From contig NC_054866.1 of assembly GCF_018320785.1 (NCBI RefSeq), positions 9,888,487 through 9,952,486 on the forward strand: a DNA stretch of 64,000 bases. Reading direction: 5' to 3'. Each line of letters begins with the position of its first letter. The first letter of the stretch is position 1. Of the stretch, positions 35,691 to 47,350 are shown piece after piece. The position numbers and the translations under genes are program-made. The notes under the pieces were generated by a model. That model did no database searches. It worked only from the letters and a program-made list of their open reading frames with translations, and was not told the origin of the DNA. This DNA comes from Cheilinus undulatus (lineage: Eukaryota > Chordata > Actinopteri > Labriformes > Labridae).

Positions 35691-36525
35691 AACTGCTTGA
35701 TTGCATGCTGTCAGTTTTGAGAAACATCATTGAAGAGGTAAGGAGTGCAGAGCTATGAATGTGTCTAAGGCAGCGATAGAAAGGCACAGTGTAGGGCTTT
35801 CAGAGGAAAAAACAAGAAAGTGCCAATGAATTTCAGTTCAAAAGTTATCTGACTTTGAGAATACCATTCTTGTCGTATATGACAATGTTATACTTAGAGT
35901 TTAAAAAGGATGCAATATAAAGTTAAAGACCCTGAATAATGAAATCCAAAGTTTTTGTCTTAATACATTAGATGTGTTGGAATAAGGCTGCTACAGATGA
36001 AAACACTGAGATCTAAATGTGACTGAATTTGGGTGGGGCCAATATGTGGGATGATCCCACAGTGGGGGATAACCCCGCCTCTCTAACAATACAATATAAA
36101 CTCACAGAGCAGTTCATCTCAGTCCAGTCTGTTGTTAGCTGATGTCACTGCCTTTATTGAAAGTTAACAGTCAGTTAAATGCTGTTTTATGTTCATTGTG
36201 AGGTAAATTTGCCAAATCTATCAGCCACAGTGGTCTATGGATCACTTAAAGCATCATAGCAGAGATTTGAGCAAGTAAACGGCCTTTGTCTCTTCTCCTA
36301 AGGTCGACAAAAGAGCTAATGGCATAAGTGCTTTCCTCTGTTAAGATTGTAGCATTTTTTTAATTATAATTTGAGAGGATCGTATTTCTCCTGAGTGGGT
36401 ATTGCTTCAGCTCATTCAACAGACACACCCACACCATCCTGGAGCAGATTTTACTGCCCAATTTTTCATGATTTTGAAGCTTAATTTTCTAAACTTAGAG
36501 ATGTTTTATTTGACTGATATTTGAC
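35691..36525. other. No recognisable gene
   Basis: No family resemblance in either strand. The last 180 bases may be the front part of the adjoining Tc1 relic. Confidence 0.35.
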
Positions 36526-37102
36526 ATGGGGGTTCATAACACTGTGGACTGTCATAGAACACACCTAAAATGTGTAAAGTGGTTCTTTGAAACTGAAAAC
36601 ATTGAAATATTTAAATGGCCAGCCCAGAGTCCTAATCTAAACGCAAGAGAAAACCTCTGGAAAATCCTTGGTGACAACGTTATGGCCAATAAACCCACTA
36701 CAGTCACTGAACTGTGGAAGAGACTGGAAGAAGAGTGGACCAAAATCACACCAAAAAAGTGTGAGAGACTGGTGACGTTCTGTGGCTTTAGATGTGCTCA
36801 AGTCATTCAAAGCAAAGGCCTGTACACTTCCTACTAATTTTTGACTGCCGTAACCTTCAGAAAATTTTGCTATAATCTTTCTTTGTGCTACATGCATTGC
36901 TGTTCTTTAATTCTGATAACTGTGTTTTCCACAAAATAATTATTTTTTTTGTTGAAGTTCCTTTTTCTGTTTTAAAACAATATTCCAGTAGCATGGTATT
37001 GCCACAACAAAAAAATCCTTTAAATGTTGAGCAATGAAGATTACATTATTTCAGGATAAATCAAGTGTTCATAAATTGTTCTCTAATTTTGATCTCCAGT
37101 GT
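36526..37102 (+). mobile_element. Tc1-like transposase C-terminal fragment with right end
   Basis: The frame 36526-36837 reads FKWPAQSPNLNARENLWKI, with the second aspartate replaced by asparagine (family: WPxxSPDLNPIEN.W), and ends with VTFCGFRCAQVIQSKG. The terminal repeat word TTTTGATCTCCAGTGTA closes the element near 37102. No N-terminal half is present. Confidence 0.6.
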
Positions 37103-37209
37103 ATATCCACACACCTGCAGGATGCCCATATAAGGAGTTGTGTGTTTCTCCCATGGCAATTTACCAAGGGTGGGTATGAGGCCCGGGTCCATGCTATGTG
37201 AGCTCTAAG

Positions 37210-37375
37210 GGTTACATTATTTTGCAAAAAATCATTCATAATTTTGTCTAATACAATCCAGATTATAATGTAATTGTTGAAGAATGAAAAACCCTATTAA
37301 CTGCCAATTACATAGACTATTTAAGAAAATATGGACAAAAACATTGTTTGCATAATAATTTGGAATACAGTGTAA
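37210..37375. repeat. Tc1-like terminal fragment (TTTGCATAATAATTTGGAA)
   Basis: The word ending at 37375 (TTGCATAATAATTTGGAATA CAGTGTA, split here for length) is a Tc1-type terminus and has a relative near 28388-28405. Nothing coding. Confidence 0.35.
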
Positions 37376-38885
37376 TTTAAAACAAATGATAATATTTCTA
37401 AATTGTTTTTTATTTGCATAGATTAGGATTATTGATGCAGACATACAACATAAACTGATGTGAACTCTTTATTTATGGGTTTCACCACAAGAGGGCAGAG
37501 AAGGGCATTGGTGCATGGACTCGACTCTGAAACCACAGTCATGGGCTGGATTGCAATGGGGTTTTTTTATGCTGACACATGAAACATGTTTGAGCTTGTT
37601 ATACTGTGACTAAATAAACTATGCGAATTAAACCTTTTTAATGCAATATGATCAAACTCATTTTTTTAATCAAAAGTCAGACTTACTTATTACACTGTAC
37701 CCCTATTAGCAGGACTGATCATATCAGAAGAACAGCTACATGTGCGGTCAAATCAGACATTTGTATGCTTTACAAGCAACCCCAGTATTTCTGTAGCCCC
37801 TTTAAAGATATATTCAGGATTATCTACAGATACATTCACTTAGGTAGGTATGATATTCCTCTCTAATAAGAGAATAAAGAAAGTATGAAGCAATAAGTAC
37901 AAATTCTAGTACCTTTTAATCATCTTTCAGTTGTACTTTAATCCTTCTGTGAGTCATAAATTGACCTTTTCTTGTGAAGGCCCTCAAAGGCAGGCATGCA
38001 AGTTATCTTTTGTTTCTAAGACTTATGAATTGATCTTGTTTGCCTTTCAGGATCATTTACAATCACTTTTTAGGAGCAGTGGTTGTTATCACTTCTCACA
38101 GCATGTTCTTACATTTGTGACGACCTAACCTTTAACTGAGCACTTTATCAGGCTTAAGAACAATAAATAGCTACAGAGGCCCATAAAATGAGATAATGCT
38201 CCTTATCAATACACAGAATGACAGCTCACTTCATGTTGAGCAGAAAGATTGCCCAAGTGTGTCAATATTGCCTGAGTATGTGGGTGTTGGGGTCAGTATT
38301 TGTAGAGGTTGGATAATTTGATGATTGAACTGACTTTCTGCCTTCTTGTTGCTTCTCATTCAGGTCATCTGAGTTTAGGGTGGCTTTTCTGTTGCGCTTG
38401 CTTGCTTTTCATAGAGGGCAATGGATCCTACGGTGACTGGGGTCTTTGCTGCGTAAAGCTGAAGGGACCTTAACAGATGTGACATTAAAAAACAGCGTCA
38501 TAGCGTTGTATTGCACTATGTTGTGTGTGTGTGTGTTGAATATAACAGAGAGAGAGCTCTGCACTGTTGCTCACAGCTGAGATAACCTCCCCTGCTGGTT
38601 TGAGAGCAGTGCTCCATCATGGACGCAGCTGCAACAATGACACGACCTTTGAACCTCAGCCATGGCCTGATCAAATGGAGGATTCTCTGATTAAATATTT
38701 ATCAGCTCTAGGCAATTACCCCAGATCCGTCTGACTGTGTCATGGTCTGAAAACCTAGTTTTTGATCCCCAACAAAGAAAAGCCGTTTTTAATAGAGACA
38801 CAATAAAAAAAATTAAAAAATGTTAGCCAGGGAACAAATTTCTACAAGTAATGTTAATCAAACAAAAACATGTAAGGTAAGCTAA
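37376..38885. other. No recognisable gene
   Basis: Mostly unique-looking AT-rich sequence. A short (GT)n tract near 38521-38535. No splice-supported exon. Confidence 0.4.
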
Positions 38886-39531
38886 ATGACTGCATTAATA
38901 TTTACCACTTTAAAAGTGGCTGACCTAATCAGTACTCCTGGCTACCGTTACACCATGAAGACAAAAGAACAGTTCAAGCAACTCAGAGAAAATGTCATCG
39001 ATTTGTATAGTTTTCATCTCCGTGTGGACAAGGCCTTATTTGCCAATAATTCAACAACCCAAAACATAGTGAGAGCAATTCAGAAATGGTTTAAAGACAA
39101 CAAGATGAATGTTCAGGAGTGGCCGAGTCAAAGCCCAGACCTCAATCTAATAAAGAATTTGTGGCTGGACTTAAAATATCCCTGTGCAACCTGGCAGAGC
39201 TAGAACAGTTTTGCATAGAAGAATGGAATAAAATTGCAGTGTCGAGGTGTGCAAGCCTGATTGAGACCTATCCACACAGACTCAGTGCTGTGACTGCAGT
39301 AAAAGGTGCATCTACCAAATACTGACTTGAAGGGAGAGAATATCTATGCACTTATCTTACATTACATATTTTGGTCTAATTTACATTATCTGTTTTTAAT
39401 TTGTCATCAAAGAGTTTTTTGTATTTTTTGTCAAAAAAGCCAAATTGACATAATTGATTCATATGACCATAATTGATAAAATCAATAAAAGGGTAAAACA
39501 TCCGAGGGGCGTGCTTTATATAGGCACTGTA
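38886..39531 (+). mobile_element. Tc1-like transposase relic with right end
   Basis: Fragments read MKTKEQFKQLRENVIDLY, then WPSQSPDLNLIKNLWLDL (the catalytic glutamate is lysine here), then in the next frame LEQFCIEEWNKIA. The right end GGGTAAAACATCCGAGG ... TATAGGCACTGTA closes at 39531. A 25-bp piece of the GGCC-type MITE end (about 39010-39035) interrupts the reading frame. Same family as the MITE in intron 3 of beta-domain copy 3. Confidence 0.6.
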
Positions 39532-39639
39532 TGTCTTGCTATGTGTGATATTAGGTTCAGTAATTACAACATACACATCATCATTGAAAACCTCAATTCA
39601 AAAAGCAAACAAGGTTGAATATGTTAATAGGGCTGTACT

Positions 39640-39890
39640 GTTATGCCTGGAGGCGGGAGGGATCACCATCCATCACCATTCTGTGATCGGGTGGGTTTGT
39701 TAGCAACATAACTGAAAAAGTCATGAACAGATTTTCCTGAAATTTTCAGGAAATGTCAGAAATGGCGTAAGGAAGAACTGATTTTGATTTTGGGAGAGAT
39801 CCAGATCACCGTCTGGATCCAGGAATTTTTTAAGGATTCTGTACTATTGGGAGATAGGGCTAATGGCGGAGCTCTGTGCTGTTACCACTT
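39640..39890. repeat. Interspersed repeat with CCGTCTGGATCC core, copy 2
   Basis: Sister of 24905-25160 with the same order of shared words. Non-coding. Confidence 0.6.
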
Positions 39891-40103
39891 TACACCAGGA
39901 GATGGCGGACATGAGTAACGTCAATCCCAGCAGCATTTTTGGCTGTGTTTCCATTCAAAGTTTTAAAGTTTATAGAGTTTGAAAGACGCACGCCCAGTCG
40001 AGGAGACGAGTCGAAGCGTAGCAGAGAGAAAGACAGTGAATTGTAGCGAGAATACTCACAATACTGGGAGGAATAGAGGAATATTTACCCTCTGCCATGA
40101 CTT

Positions 40104-40915
40104 CCAGTCCACTTGGCTTTCACATGGAGGTTCACATGAAAGCCCACAAGAGGATGTGGGCTTTCATGTGTTTTGCACTGAAGAGATGCTTCCTCCATAA
40201 TCCCAGATCAGTGGAGAGCTGAAATGATGGTTGTCCTTCTGGAACCTTGGCCCATCTCCACACAGGATCTCTGGAGCTCAGTCAGTCAGGTTCTTGGCCC
40301 CCTCTCTTACTAAAACCCCTCTCCCCCGATTGCTCAATTTGGCCAGGCGACAAGCTCTTGGAAGAGTCCTGGTTGTGCCAAACTTCTTTCATTTGAGGAT
40401 TATGGAGGCCACTGTGCTCTTGGGAATTTTCAATACAGCAGGAATTTCTTTGTAGCCTTCCCCACATCTGTACCTTGCAACAATCCTGTCTCTGAGCTCT
40501 GTAGGCAGTTCCTTTGACCTCATGGCTTGATTTCTGCTCTGATTTACATTGTCAGCAGAGGCCTTGTATAGAGAGGTGTGTGCTTTTCTAAATCATGTCC
40601 GGTTTAATTTACCTCAGGTTGACTCCAATAGAGGTGTAGAAACATCTCAGCAAAGATCGAGAGAAATGGGAGGAACCAGGGCTAAATTTTAAGTGTTTTT
40701 GCAAACGGTCTGAATGCATACCAATGTGATATTTGAGTTATTTATTTTTATGCATTTGCAAAAATTTGTAAAACTCTGTTCTCACTTTCTCATGATGGGG
40801 TTTTGAGTGTGGATTAATGAGAATTAAAAATACTTTTTTCTACTGTAGTATTAGGCTGCAACATAACAAAAATTAAAAAGTAAAATGGGTCTTAATATTT
40901 TCTGAATGCACTTTC
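40104..40915 (-). mobile_element. Tc1-like transposon fragment, minus orientation
   Basis: Reverse-strand relative of 28973-29580 and 55900-57180. It includes TTGCACAATCC-type words, the transposase start region (complement of ATGAGGTCAAAGGAACTGCC near 40503-40525) and the terminal repeat near 40915. Stops break the frame. Confidence 0.6.
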
Positions 40916-42219
40916 ATTGGTATAACTGCTCCTAATGTTATTTTCCATACTATTTTTAACATACACCCTTCAAGTTATAGTTAACATCCCTGACGGTACT
41001 GTATTCTGAGGAATGTTTTTAGATTGTAAATACAGAAACAAACATAAAAAGAAAATCAATAAAAGGGAAAAATAAAAAGGTCAGAGTCTCAGAGGGAAGA
41101 TTTTAATATTTCAATAGTAAAAAAAATGCACATTGCTTTTTTAGAGTTTTTATGACATAACCTTAAATCAGTTTATCAAAAATGTAATATCTAATGTATC
41201 AAATATGATACTAAACAATCACACCATGTGATTGATGTTGTAAATACTGACAGTTCACGTTCCATTGCAGTGTTACGAAACATGCAACCTCAGTAACTTC
41301 CTTGCCACCTTGGAGTCCTTAGTTCACTTTGATAACAGTTATGATGGCAGTAATCTAGACATATCTCCTTGTGAATGCTGAATCTACGTGTACAATGTAA
41401 GCAGTCTCAAAGGTTGCTGTCCCAGATAAGCGTCATTATTCTGACAAGGCCTGTTTCACTCCTGGGTCAGATATCAGCTGATATGTGAAAACTTTAAACC
41501 CTCCAGACAACTGTACAATGATTGCATAGGCTGCTGAGAGGGGCTTTTACTGTAATCTGCTCTGTCCTTTACTGTTCTTAGTATGTACTGGAAGCCTGCA
41601 ACTTGACATTTAATACATTAATATCAATTATAATGAGTTATATCAACAGTAATGTTGCTATTTGATATCTTAAGTTTATCTTGGAACTGTATGTAGATTT
41701 GTGTTATAAATAAGAATTCTTCTCTGGTACAAATCACTGGTAAATAAGCAATTATGCAATGTCTAATTCTCAAAGAGCGTTCTAACCACTCATCCATCAG
41801 GATCTACACCCTGTCATAGCACAATTTCAGCAGCTCTTTTGCAATAACATAGATGACAATATAAATCTAATCAATAAATGTCAAAAATGTGCAGCCCCCC
41901 ATAGTGGACCACTGTGTTTTATTGAGTAGAGGTTATCTTCACCTGGTCTTGATGAGACTGCTTGTAATTGAGTTAATAATTGTTTTGCCAACAGGAATTA
42001 ATCAATCATTGTTGATGATGTCAAGTCACGCTTTACGTTATCAATGGTCTGTTTGTAACTATAAAATAATTTAAATTGTTGTTGTGTAATAAAAGTGCTC
42101 TATAAATAAACAGGCCTTGCCTTTATGGTAGTAAACACAAAAGAAAAAACAAAAGTACCCGAGGAATCTATCCCAGGGCCACTACTGTTTTCATTGATCA
42201 ACCTCAATTCCATTAAAAA
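40916..42219. other. No recognisable gene
   Basis: AT-rich, with a CTCTATAAATAAA LINE-tail-like word near 42099-42111. No motif-bearing frame. Confidence 0.4.
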
Positions 42220-42620
42220 AATGGAGCACTGTAAAATGTTAATAAAACATGGTGCGCTGATTTACAAACCTCAGATGCTGAAACTGAGAAATTTTACTAT
42301 TTCATGAAAAATATTGGCTCATGTTAAATTTGATGGCTGCAACACATCTCAAAAAATTGGGACAAGGCAAAAAAAAAAAGCTGGAAAAGTAAGTGGTACA
42401 AAAGAAAAACAGCTTGAGAAGCATTTTGCAACTAATTTGGTTAATTAGCAACAGGTCAGTAACATGTAAGAGTATAAAAGGAGCATTTTAGAGAAGCAGA
42501 ATCTTTCAGAAGTTAGCATTGGCAGAAATTCACCAATCTGCCCAAAACTGAGTTTAAAAATCATGCTGAACAAGATCGAGCCCAGACTTTACTCTTTGTT
42601 TATTTATGGACAACCAGCAT
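42220..42620 (+). repeat. Fish interspersed repeat (CAACACATCTCAAAAAATTGG type)
   Basis: Contains GCAACACATCTCAAAAA, GGAAAAGTAAGTGGTAC, GCAACTAATTTGGTTAATT and CACCAATCTGCC in the order of a widespread teleost non-autonomous element. No transposase frame. The superfamily is not assigned. Confidence 0.45.
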
Positions 42621-43433
42621 TAATTTCCTATGTACAAAACACCTAATTTAATTAAAATCACATATTTCTTCGATTTTTCTGGTTGAAGTTGTTGTGAGGG
42701 GATATTGTAGACACATTTAGGTGATAATGTTAAGCACTTCATAGAATGCCATAACCAGTTATTCCTCATTAGGGTAATAGAAACGCAGCTTCTAACACTG
42801 GGGACATTGTTACTGCACATTGTGATTGCAATGCTGGGTATGCACCCTTCACAGTACAATCTTATTGTTTTCCAGCCTCTGCTTCAAAAACTTAAACACC
42901 TCTCAGCCTGAATCTCAGACACTCATTTGCTTCATTTTGCTGATTGGAGTCAGGCAAAAGGCCACAGCTGATGAGCCTAGAAAGCTTTGATGTAGCTTAC
43001 TAGGAGACACCTTTGACACCCTTCTGTCTTCACAGCGTCATCAGGCTCTGTGGTCAACGTGTCTGTCAGCAGGGGGTGAGAATAAAGAAAGACGCCACAG
43101 TGTCAAATAATGAATAACAGTGGAACGTGGAAGTAGTGAGAGGCAAAGAAGAGTCAGTGTGACTGGACTTTCAGACAAGGAATCACTGCTGAAGCAATCA
43201 GAATGAAGCGTGTGTGTTTATGCGTTAAACTCCTGAAAGCTAGAACTCAGGCTGCAGATGTGATAAAAAAGCACAGATTCCTTTTCAGTACTGAGACTGC
43301 AGCTGTAAGTAAAGCACAACAAGGCCTGTATGAGACCACACATAGACCATTTGATCCACAATGTGGCCGATTCCCAGAAAGTTTGACAAACAAATTCAGA
43401 TGATAATGTGAAGTGACTCAGAAATACAGCAGT
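42621..43433. other. No recognisable gene
   Basis: Open frames (for example 43203-43403) have no resemblance to known families. Confidence 0.4.
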
Positions 43434-44490
43434 AATGGTTCACAGAGGTCATGGTTCGGTACTGGTACGATTCATTGGTAAAAGAGAAACATTAAGTCCA
43501 GAATTTATAGGCCTAATTCTTGGTTTCCCTTATTCATTACTTTTAAACTTTGCATAAATGTAGTTTACAGTTTGATCTGTCAGGTATGAGAACTACCTGT
43601 GATAGTTGGTAAAGGCTGTAGCGTATTAAACGTAATAAAAGAGGGAAGAAGTAAAAAAAAAAATGCTTAATTTAAAGCTACACAAATAAACACAAAGTGA
43701 TGATGAAAATAAAACGTGTTTATTTTAAAGCCTATGTGAGGTATCATATTCAGGATTTGTGTGGTGTGCCATGACACCCTCACATAACTGTTGATAAACA
43801 GCATATTAAACATCAATATAGTGTGTATTACTGATGCAAAATCATGACTCTTGTTTGTCAGTGAAGGACGGCAGAAAAGCCACAGGATGGGAAATTTTAA
43901 CGAAGTCCAAGCAGAGCGCCTAAGTACACACTTGCAACCGCTGTGCTCTACCTCTGCACATCTCCGTACAGCCTTTAAAATGTATTTGCATCACTAAAGT
44001 GCTCAACTCTCGTTGCTTTTGAATCTAGTTTTAAAAAAACGTTTAGAAGATGGCAAAAGGAAAAGGCCGGCAGATCTCGCCACTCTTCTGTTGATTTTAT
44101 TTTGTTAGCTGCACTGTTAACATTAGCAGCACTAGCTCTCAGTATTGGTACTGTTTACAATGCTGTGTCTAAAGGATGTGTTGTAAATTGGGAACTGGTT
44201 TAAAATGAAAATAAACTCTGAATGAAATGGCCCCCAGAATAGGAATCTACTGAAAGATTCACATCTCTATTCAACATGAACAACTAAAAGGGAAACAAAA
44301 AGAGATCTCAAGTAAAAAAAATGTAAATAAATAGCCTAATGTCATATTTGAAATGCAAAAATGAATAAATGAAATATGTGCATTTAAGGGCAACATGTCC
44401 TTTGAGCCATGACACTGTCACAGATCTTTTAGTAAATAGCCAGCACAGTGGTTACTCTTGCAAAATCATCACTCATGTATGTTGGTAGGG
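43434..44490 (+). repeat. hAT-like repeat beginning GTTCACAGAGGTCATGGTT, with internal near-repeats
   Basis: 43434-43620 parallels 50668-50880 (GTTCACAGAGGTCATGGTT, CTTATTTAGTACTTTT-like and AGTTGGTA words). 43890-43990 and 44520-44610 also resemble each other (ACAGGATGGGA, GCAGAGC.CTTAA). Non-coding. Confidence 0.4.
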
Positions 44491-44689
44491 GACCAAGGAC
44501 TAGCTTAACTTAACACAGGATGGGATGTTGTAATGGAGCCTGGGCAGAGCACTTAAATACATGCTTGTTGCCAGTGTCCTTTTTCCTAATTATCCATACA
44601 TAGTCTTTAAAATGTATTATCCTTTTTAGTAATATCTTCAACCGTCTCTGTTTTTAGGTCTATAGGCTTTAAAAAACAACGCTGATCAT

Positions 44690-45870
44690 TTTAAGGAGAG
44701 AGGAAGGAATCCTGGCTAACAGTTACTTCATTTTGGAGTTGAAAAGTGTGTAAGCTATTAATGAGTTCTGATAAAGGAATTAGTTAGTTATACTGTTTAT
44801 TTTAATCAATCGCACCATTTTAATCCATTTTTTGCCACTTTTTTAATTTGTGGCCCAGTTTTTGCCTGTTTATTATAACTTTTAGCCAATATTTGCCAAC
44901 TTTTGAGATGTTTTTCCTGCAGTTAAACCCACTTTTGTACCCAGTTTGCCACTTTTTGCCTGTCACTGAACGTTTTGTCACTTTTTTAACCCACGATACT
45001 TTTTGGAATTTGTGGCCCATTTTTGCTCTTTCCTTTTACCAATTTTTACCCATTTTTGCTGTTTTTTGACCAATTTTCTTTTTACCACTTTGAACTTGTT
45101 GGTACCAATTTTGGGGGTACTTTTATTTGCTGCATTTGAATCCGTTATTTTCCATTTTTTGCCAATTTCCGCACCTTTTTTGCCACCTTTAATCCATCTA
45201 TGCTACTTTTTGTCCTGTTTTGCTGCTTTTAACAATTTCGAGTTTTACCCATTTTTACCACTTGTTGCCCTTTTCCCACTTGATCCTTTATTTTGCCAAA
45301 TTATTCCACTTCTTGCCCAATTTTGGGACTTCTTTTCGCCACTGTTAATTCAGGTCTGCTGCTTTTGCCACTTTTTTTTCCATATTAACATTTTTCCCCC
45401 TTTTTGCCCTTTTTTGGGACTTCTTTCTGCCACTTCTCACCCTTTTTTGCCACATTTTGCCAATCTGTACCACTTTTTTTTGGCTATTTTAATCCATTTA
45501 AGCCACTTTTCACCCATTTTTGTCTGTGTTCACAATTATTCAATTCTTTTCCATTAGGTTATCTCAAGTTTTCTACTTTGTTTCCTGGCATTCTCATGTT
45601 TTGCCTTGCCGTGAAGTCTTAACTGTTTAGATCAGTGTAACCACTTACATTTTCAACATCACCAATAAAATTACCAATAAAAGGTAACTATGTTTAAAGG
45701 GGTTTTAGAAATGTTGTATTGTATGACAGCATAAATAAATGTAAATCATGTTTTGTTGCTTTGATCAGAGTGGTCATTATTCAGAATAGAAATAAACTAT
45801 GGTTATCACAGCTTAACTTTACAATGGACCATGATTTTACTGATCTCCATTGGTCCCATTAAGCTTCCCT
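44690..45870 (+). repeat. Compound minisatellite element, copy 3 (most complete)
   Basis: The left flank (44708-44770, ATCCTGGCTAACAGTTAC and AAGCTATTA words) matches copy 1. The core 44810-45560 is the degenerate 20-bp TTTTTGCCACTTTTAACCCA array. The right flank (45710-45865, GCATAAATAAAT, GGTCATTATTCAG, GACCATGATTTTAC) matches copies 1 and 2. The 184-residue hydrophobic open frame at 45003-45557 lies wholly in the array and is discounted. Confidence 0.7.
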
Positions 45871-46466
45871 TACCCCCCTTATGGACGGCCTTGGCCCTTG
45901 TCTTTGAAACTAACACAACCTGTACTGTTTAATGTGCTTTGCTAAGACTGTCAACCTTCTGAGAATTGTGTAGTATATAATGTAAACCTGGGACATCTGA
46001 AAATGTGTTGTGGACACAATAAAGCTTTATAGACACTTAAAGCTTTGGCTTTTTTTCCTGGACAACTTTCTTTGTCTTCTTGGCCTCCTCTATCAACTGG
46101 TTGGTGTTTTGCTACCTTGTAGGATTTACAAAGTAAATCTTCAGATATTTGAAACGATAAAAGTTGACATGGCAAATGAAACTTACCAAGCATACATTAG
46201 CTAAGTATATATTTCTTGTTCATTTGTTTGCAGCAGAGTTTAATCTCTTTGTATAACATTAAATGAATCAACAGGTTTCAGGCGCTATAGCTGAGGAGAT
46301 AAAAGATTGTGTCTACTCAGCAGCTCAATAGGAGCAGGCCAACGTCAGCCTTGGGAGGGGAAAAGTTACAAGAATGCTTACTGTATGCAGAATCAATGAC
46401 AGTAATCTTGTCCACGTCCAAAGAGACCCCCTCCCCCCTCCTTAGACCCGTCCCTCACTCTGTCCC
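45871..46466. other. Upstream region of apoA-I gene 1
   Basis: Intergenic sequence leading to the apoA-I promoter. The last 150 bases contain CCACGTCCAAAGAGACCCC and a C-rich tract before the TATA box; the C-rich part (TAGACCCGTCCCTC) is shared with the second apoA-I gene. No other gene is seen. Confidence 0.45.
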
Positions 46467-46473
46467 TATAAAA
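46467..46473 (+). promoter_or_regulatory. TATA box of apoA-I gene 1
   Basis: TATAAAA about 30 bp above a conserved non-coding exon 1 that ends ...GAGCTCCACCAG at 46519 with a GTAAGC donor. The second gene keeps the same layout (59861-59867; exon 1 end 59914). Confidence 0.75.
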
Positions 46474-47060
46474 ACCCTGCTCTTTCTGAAGTTTTCAGTC
46501 TCATCACGAGCTCCACCAGGTAAGCCAAGCAGCTGCTGTTGCTCCTAGGAGAAAAACTTCCTTTTGAAGAGATTCACTAGAGAGAGCTCTTTCCTCTCAC
46601 TTTTGCTGTGAACTTTTTTGTATTCATTGTATTTGAATGTATTTAGTAGTAATTATGGGCTAATAATGTTTGGTTTAAATTCAGAATAATTTTAAGAATT
46701 CTAAATTAAACTGCTTTTAGATGATCTTCAAAGGGAAAGCAGCATATTAGGGCATATCTGAGGATTAACAAATGTGTCTTTTTATGCTGGATTTCCTCAT
46801 TTTGAGAAAATATAAAATTAATTCACATGTAGGCTTCCATTGCTATCTAATGCACTCTGGGTAATTTGTCAAGTGGTTGCACTGTTCCTTTCCCCTCATC
46901 TTTTGATATTACACTAACCATTTTAAAGTGAAAGAGATTATTGGACAACAGCAGCAGCCTACCAGAGAATTTATTTCATTTAATTTTCTCAAAATGTCTA
47001 AACCTGGTCTGTTTCCTTTCATAACATTAATATAAACAACATAAATGTTAATCTAAATAG

Positions 47061-47280
47061 CCAGGTTGTTAGAATAAGAAGGGTTTCTCTGAAGGTCTGA
47101 GGTACAGGTTAATTCTTTGTGATTTACAGCCTGGATCAGGATTAGGCAGAATTAATCTGCTTGAGCCCTCTCTCTAATTTGTAATCAGGCCTAATCTGCA
47201 CAGATTAATGGCTCTTTTAAAAGGCGGCTGTATGCTGAGTGAGATCTTACTTGGACAAATCCAAGGCTGAGCGTGTAGCA
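47061..47280 (+). promoter_or_regulatory. Conserved intron-1 block of apoA-I gene 1
   Basis: Matches 60067-60285 in intron 1 of the second gene over about 200 bp, including ACAGCCTGGATCAGGATTA, TTGAGCCCTC and TGCTGAGTGAGATCTTAC. At 47192-47207 it holds the perfect inverted repeat TAATCTG-CA-CAGATTA, kept in the paralog. Surrounding intron sequence is much less similar, which suggests a retained regulatory function. Exon status is unlikely because no shared open frame with splice sites is seen. Confidence 0.6.
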
Positions 47281-47350
47281 TATGAACTTCTTTGAAAGAA
47301 CGTGTTCACTGAATAACTGTTTACCTCTTTCTCCTCTCAAGACCGCCACC

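Noticed and set aside
45003..45557. 184-residue hydrophobic F/P/L-rich open frame; also 20897-21211 and 11324-11710
   Set aside because: All lie inside the TTTTTGCCACTTTTAACCCA minisatellite arrays, whose unit happens to lack stops in some frames; the residues simply repeat with the unit.
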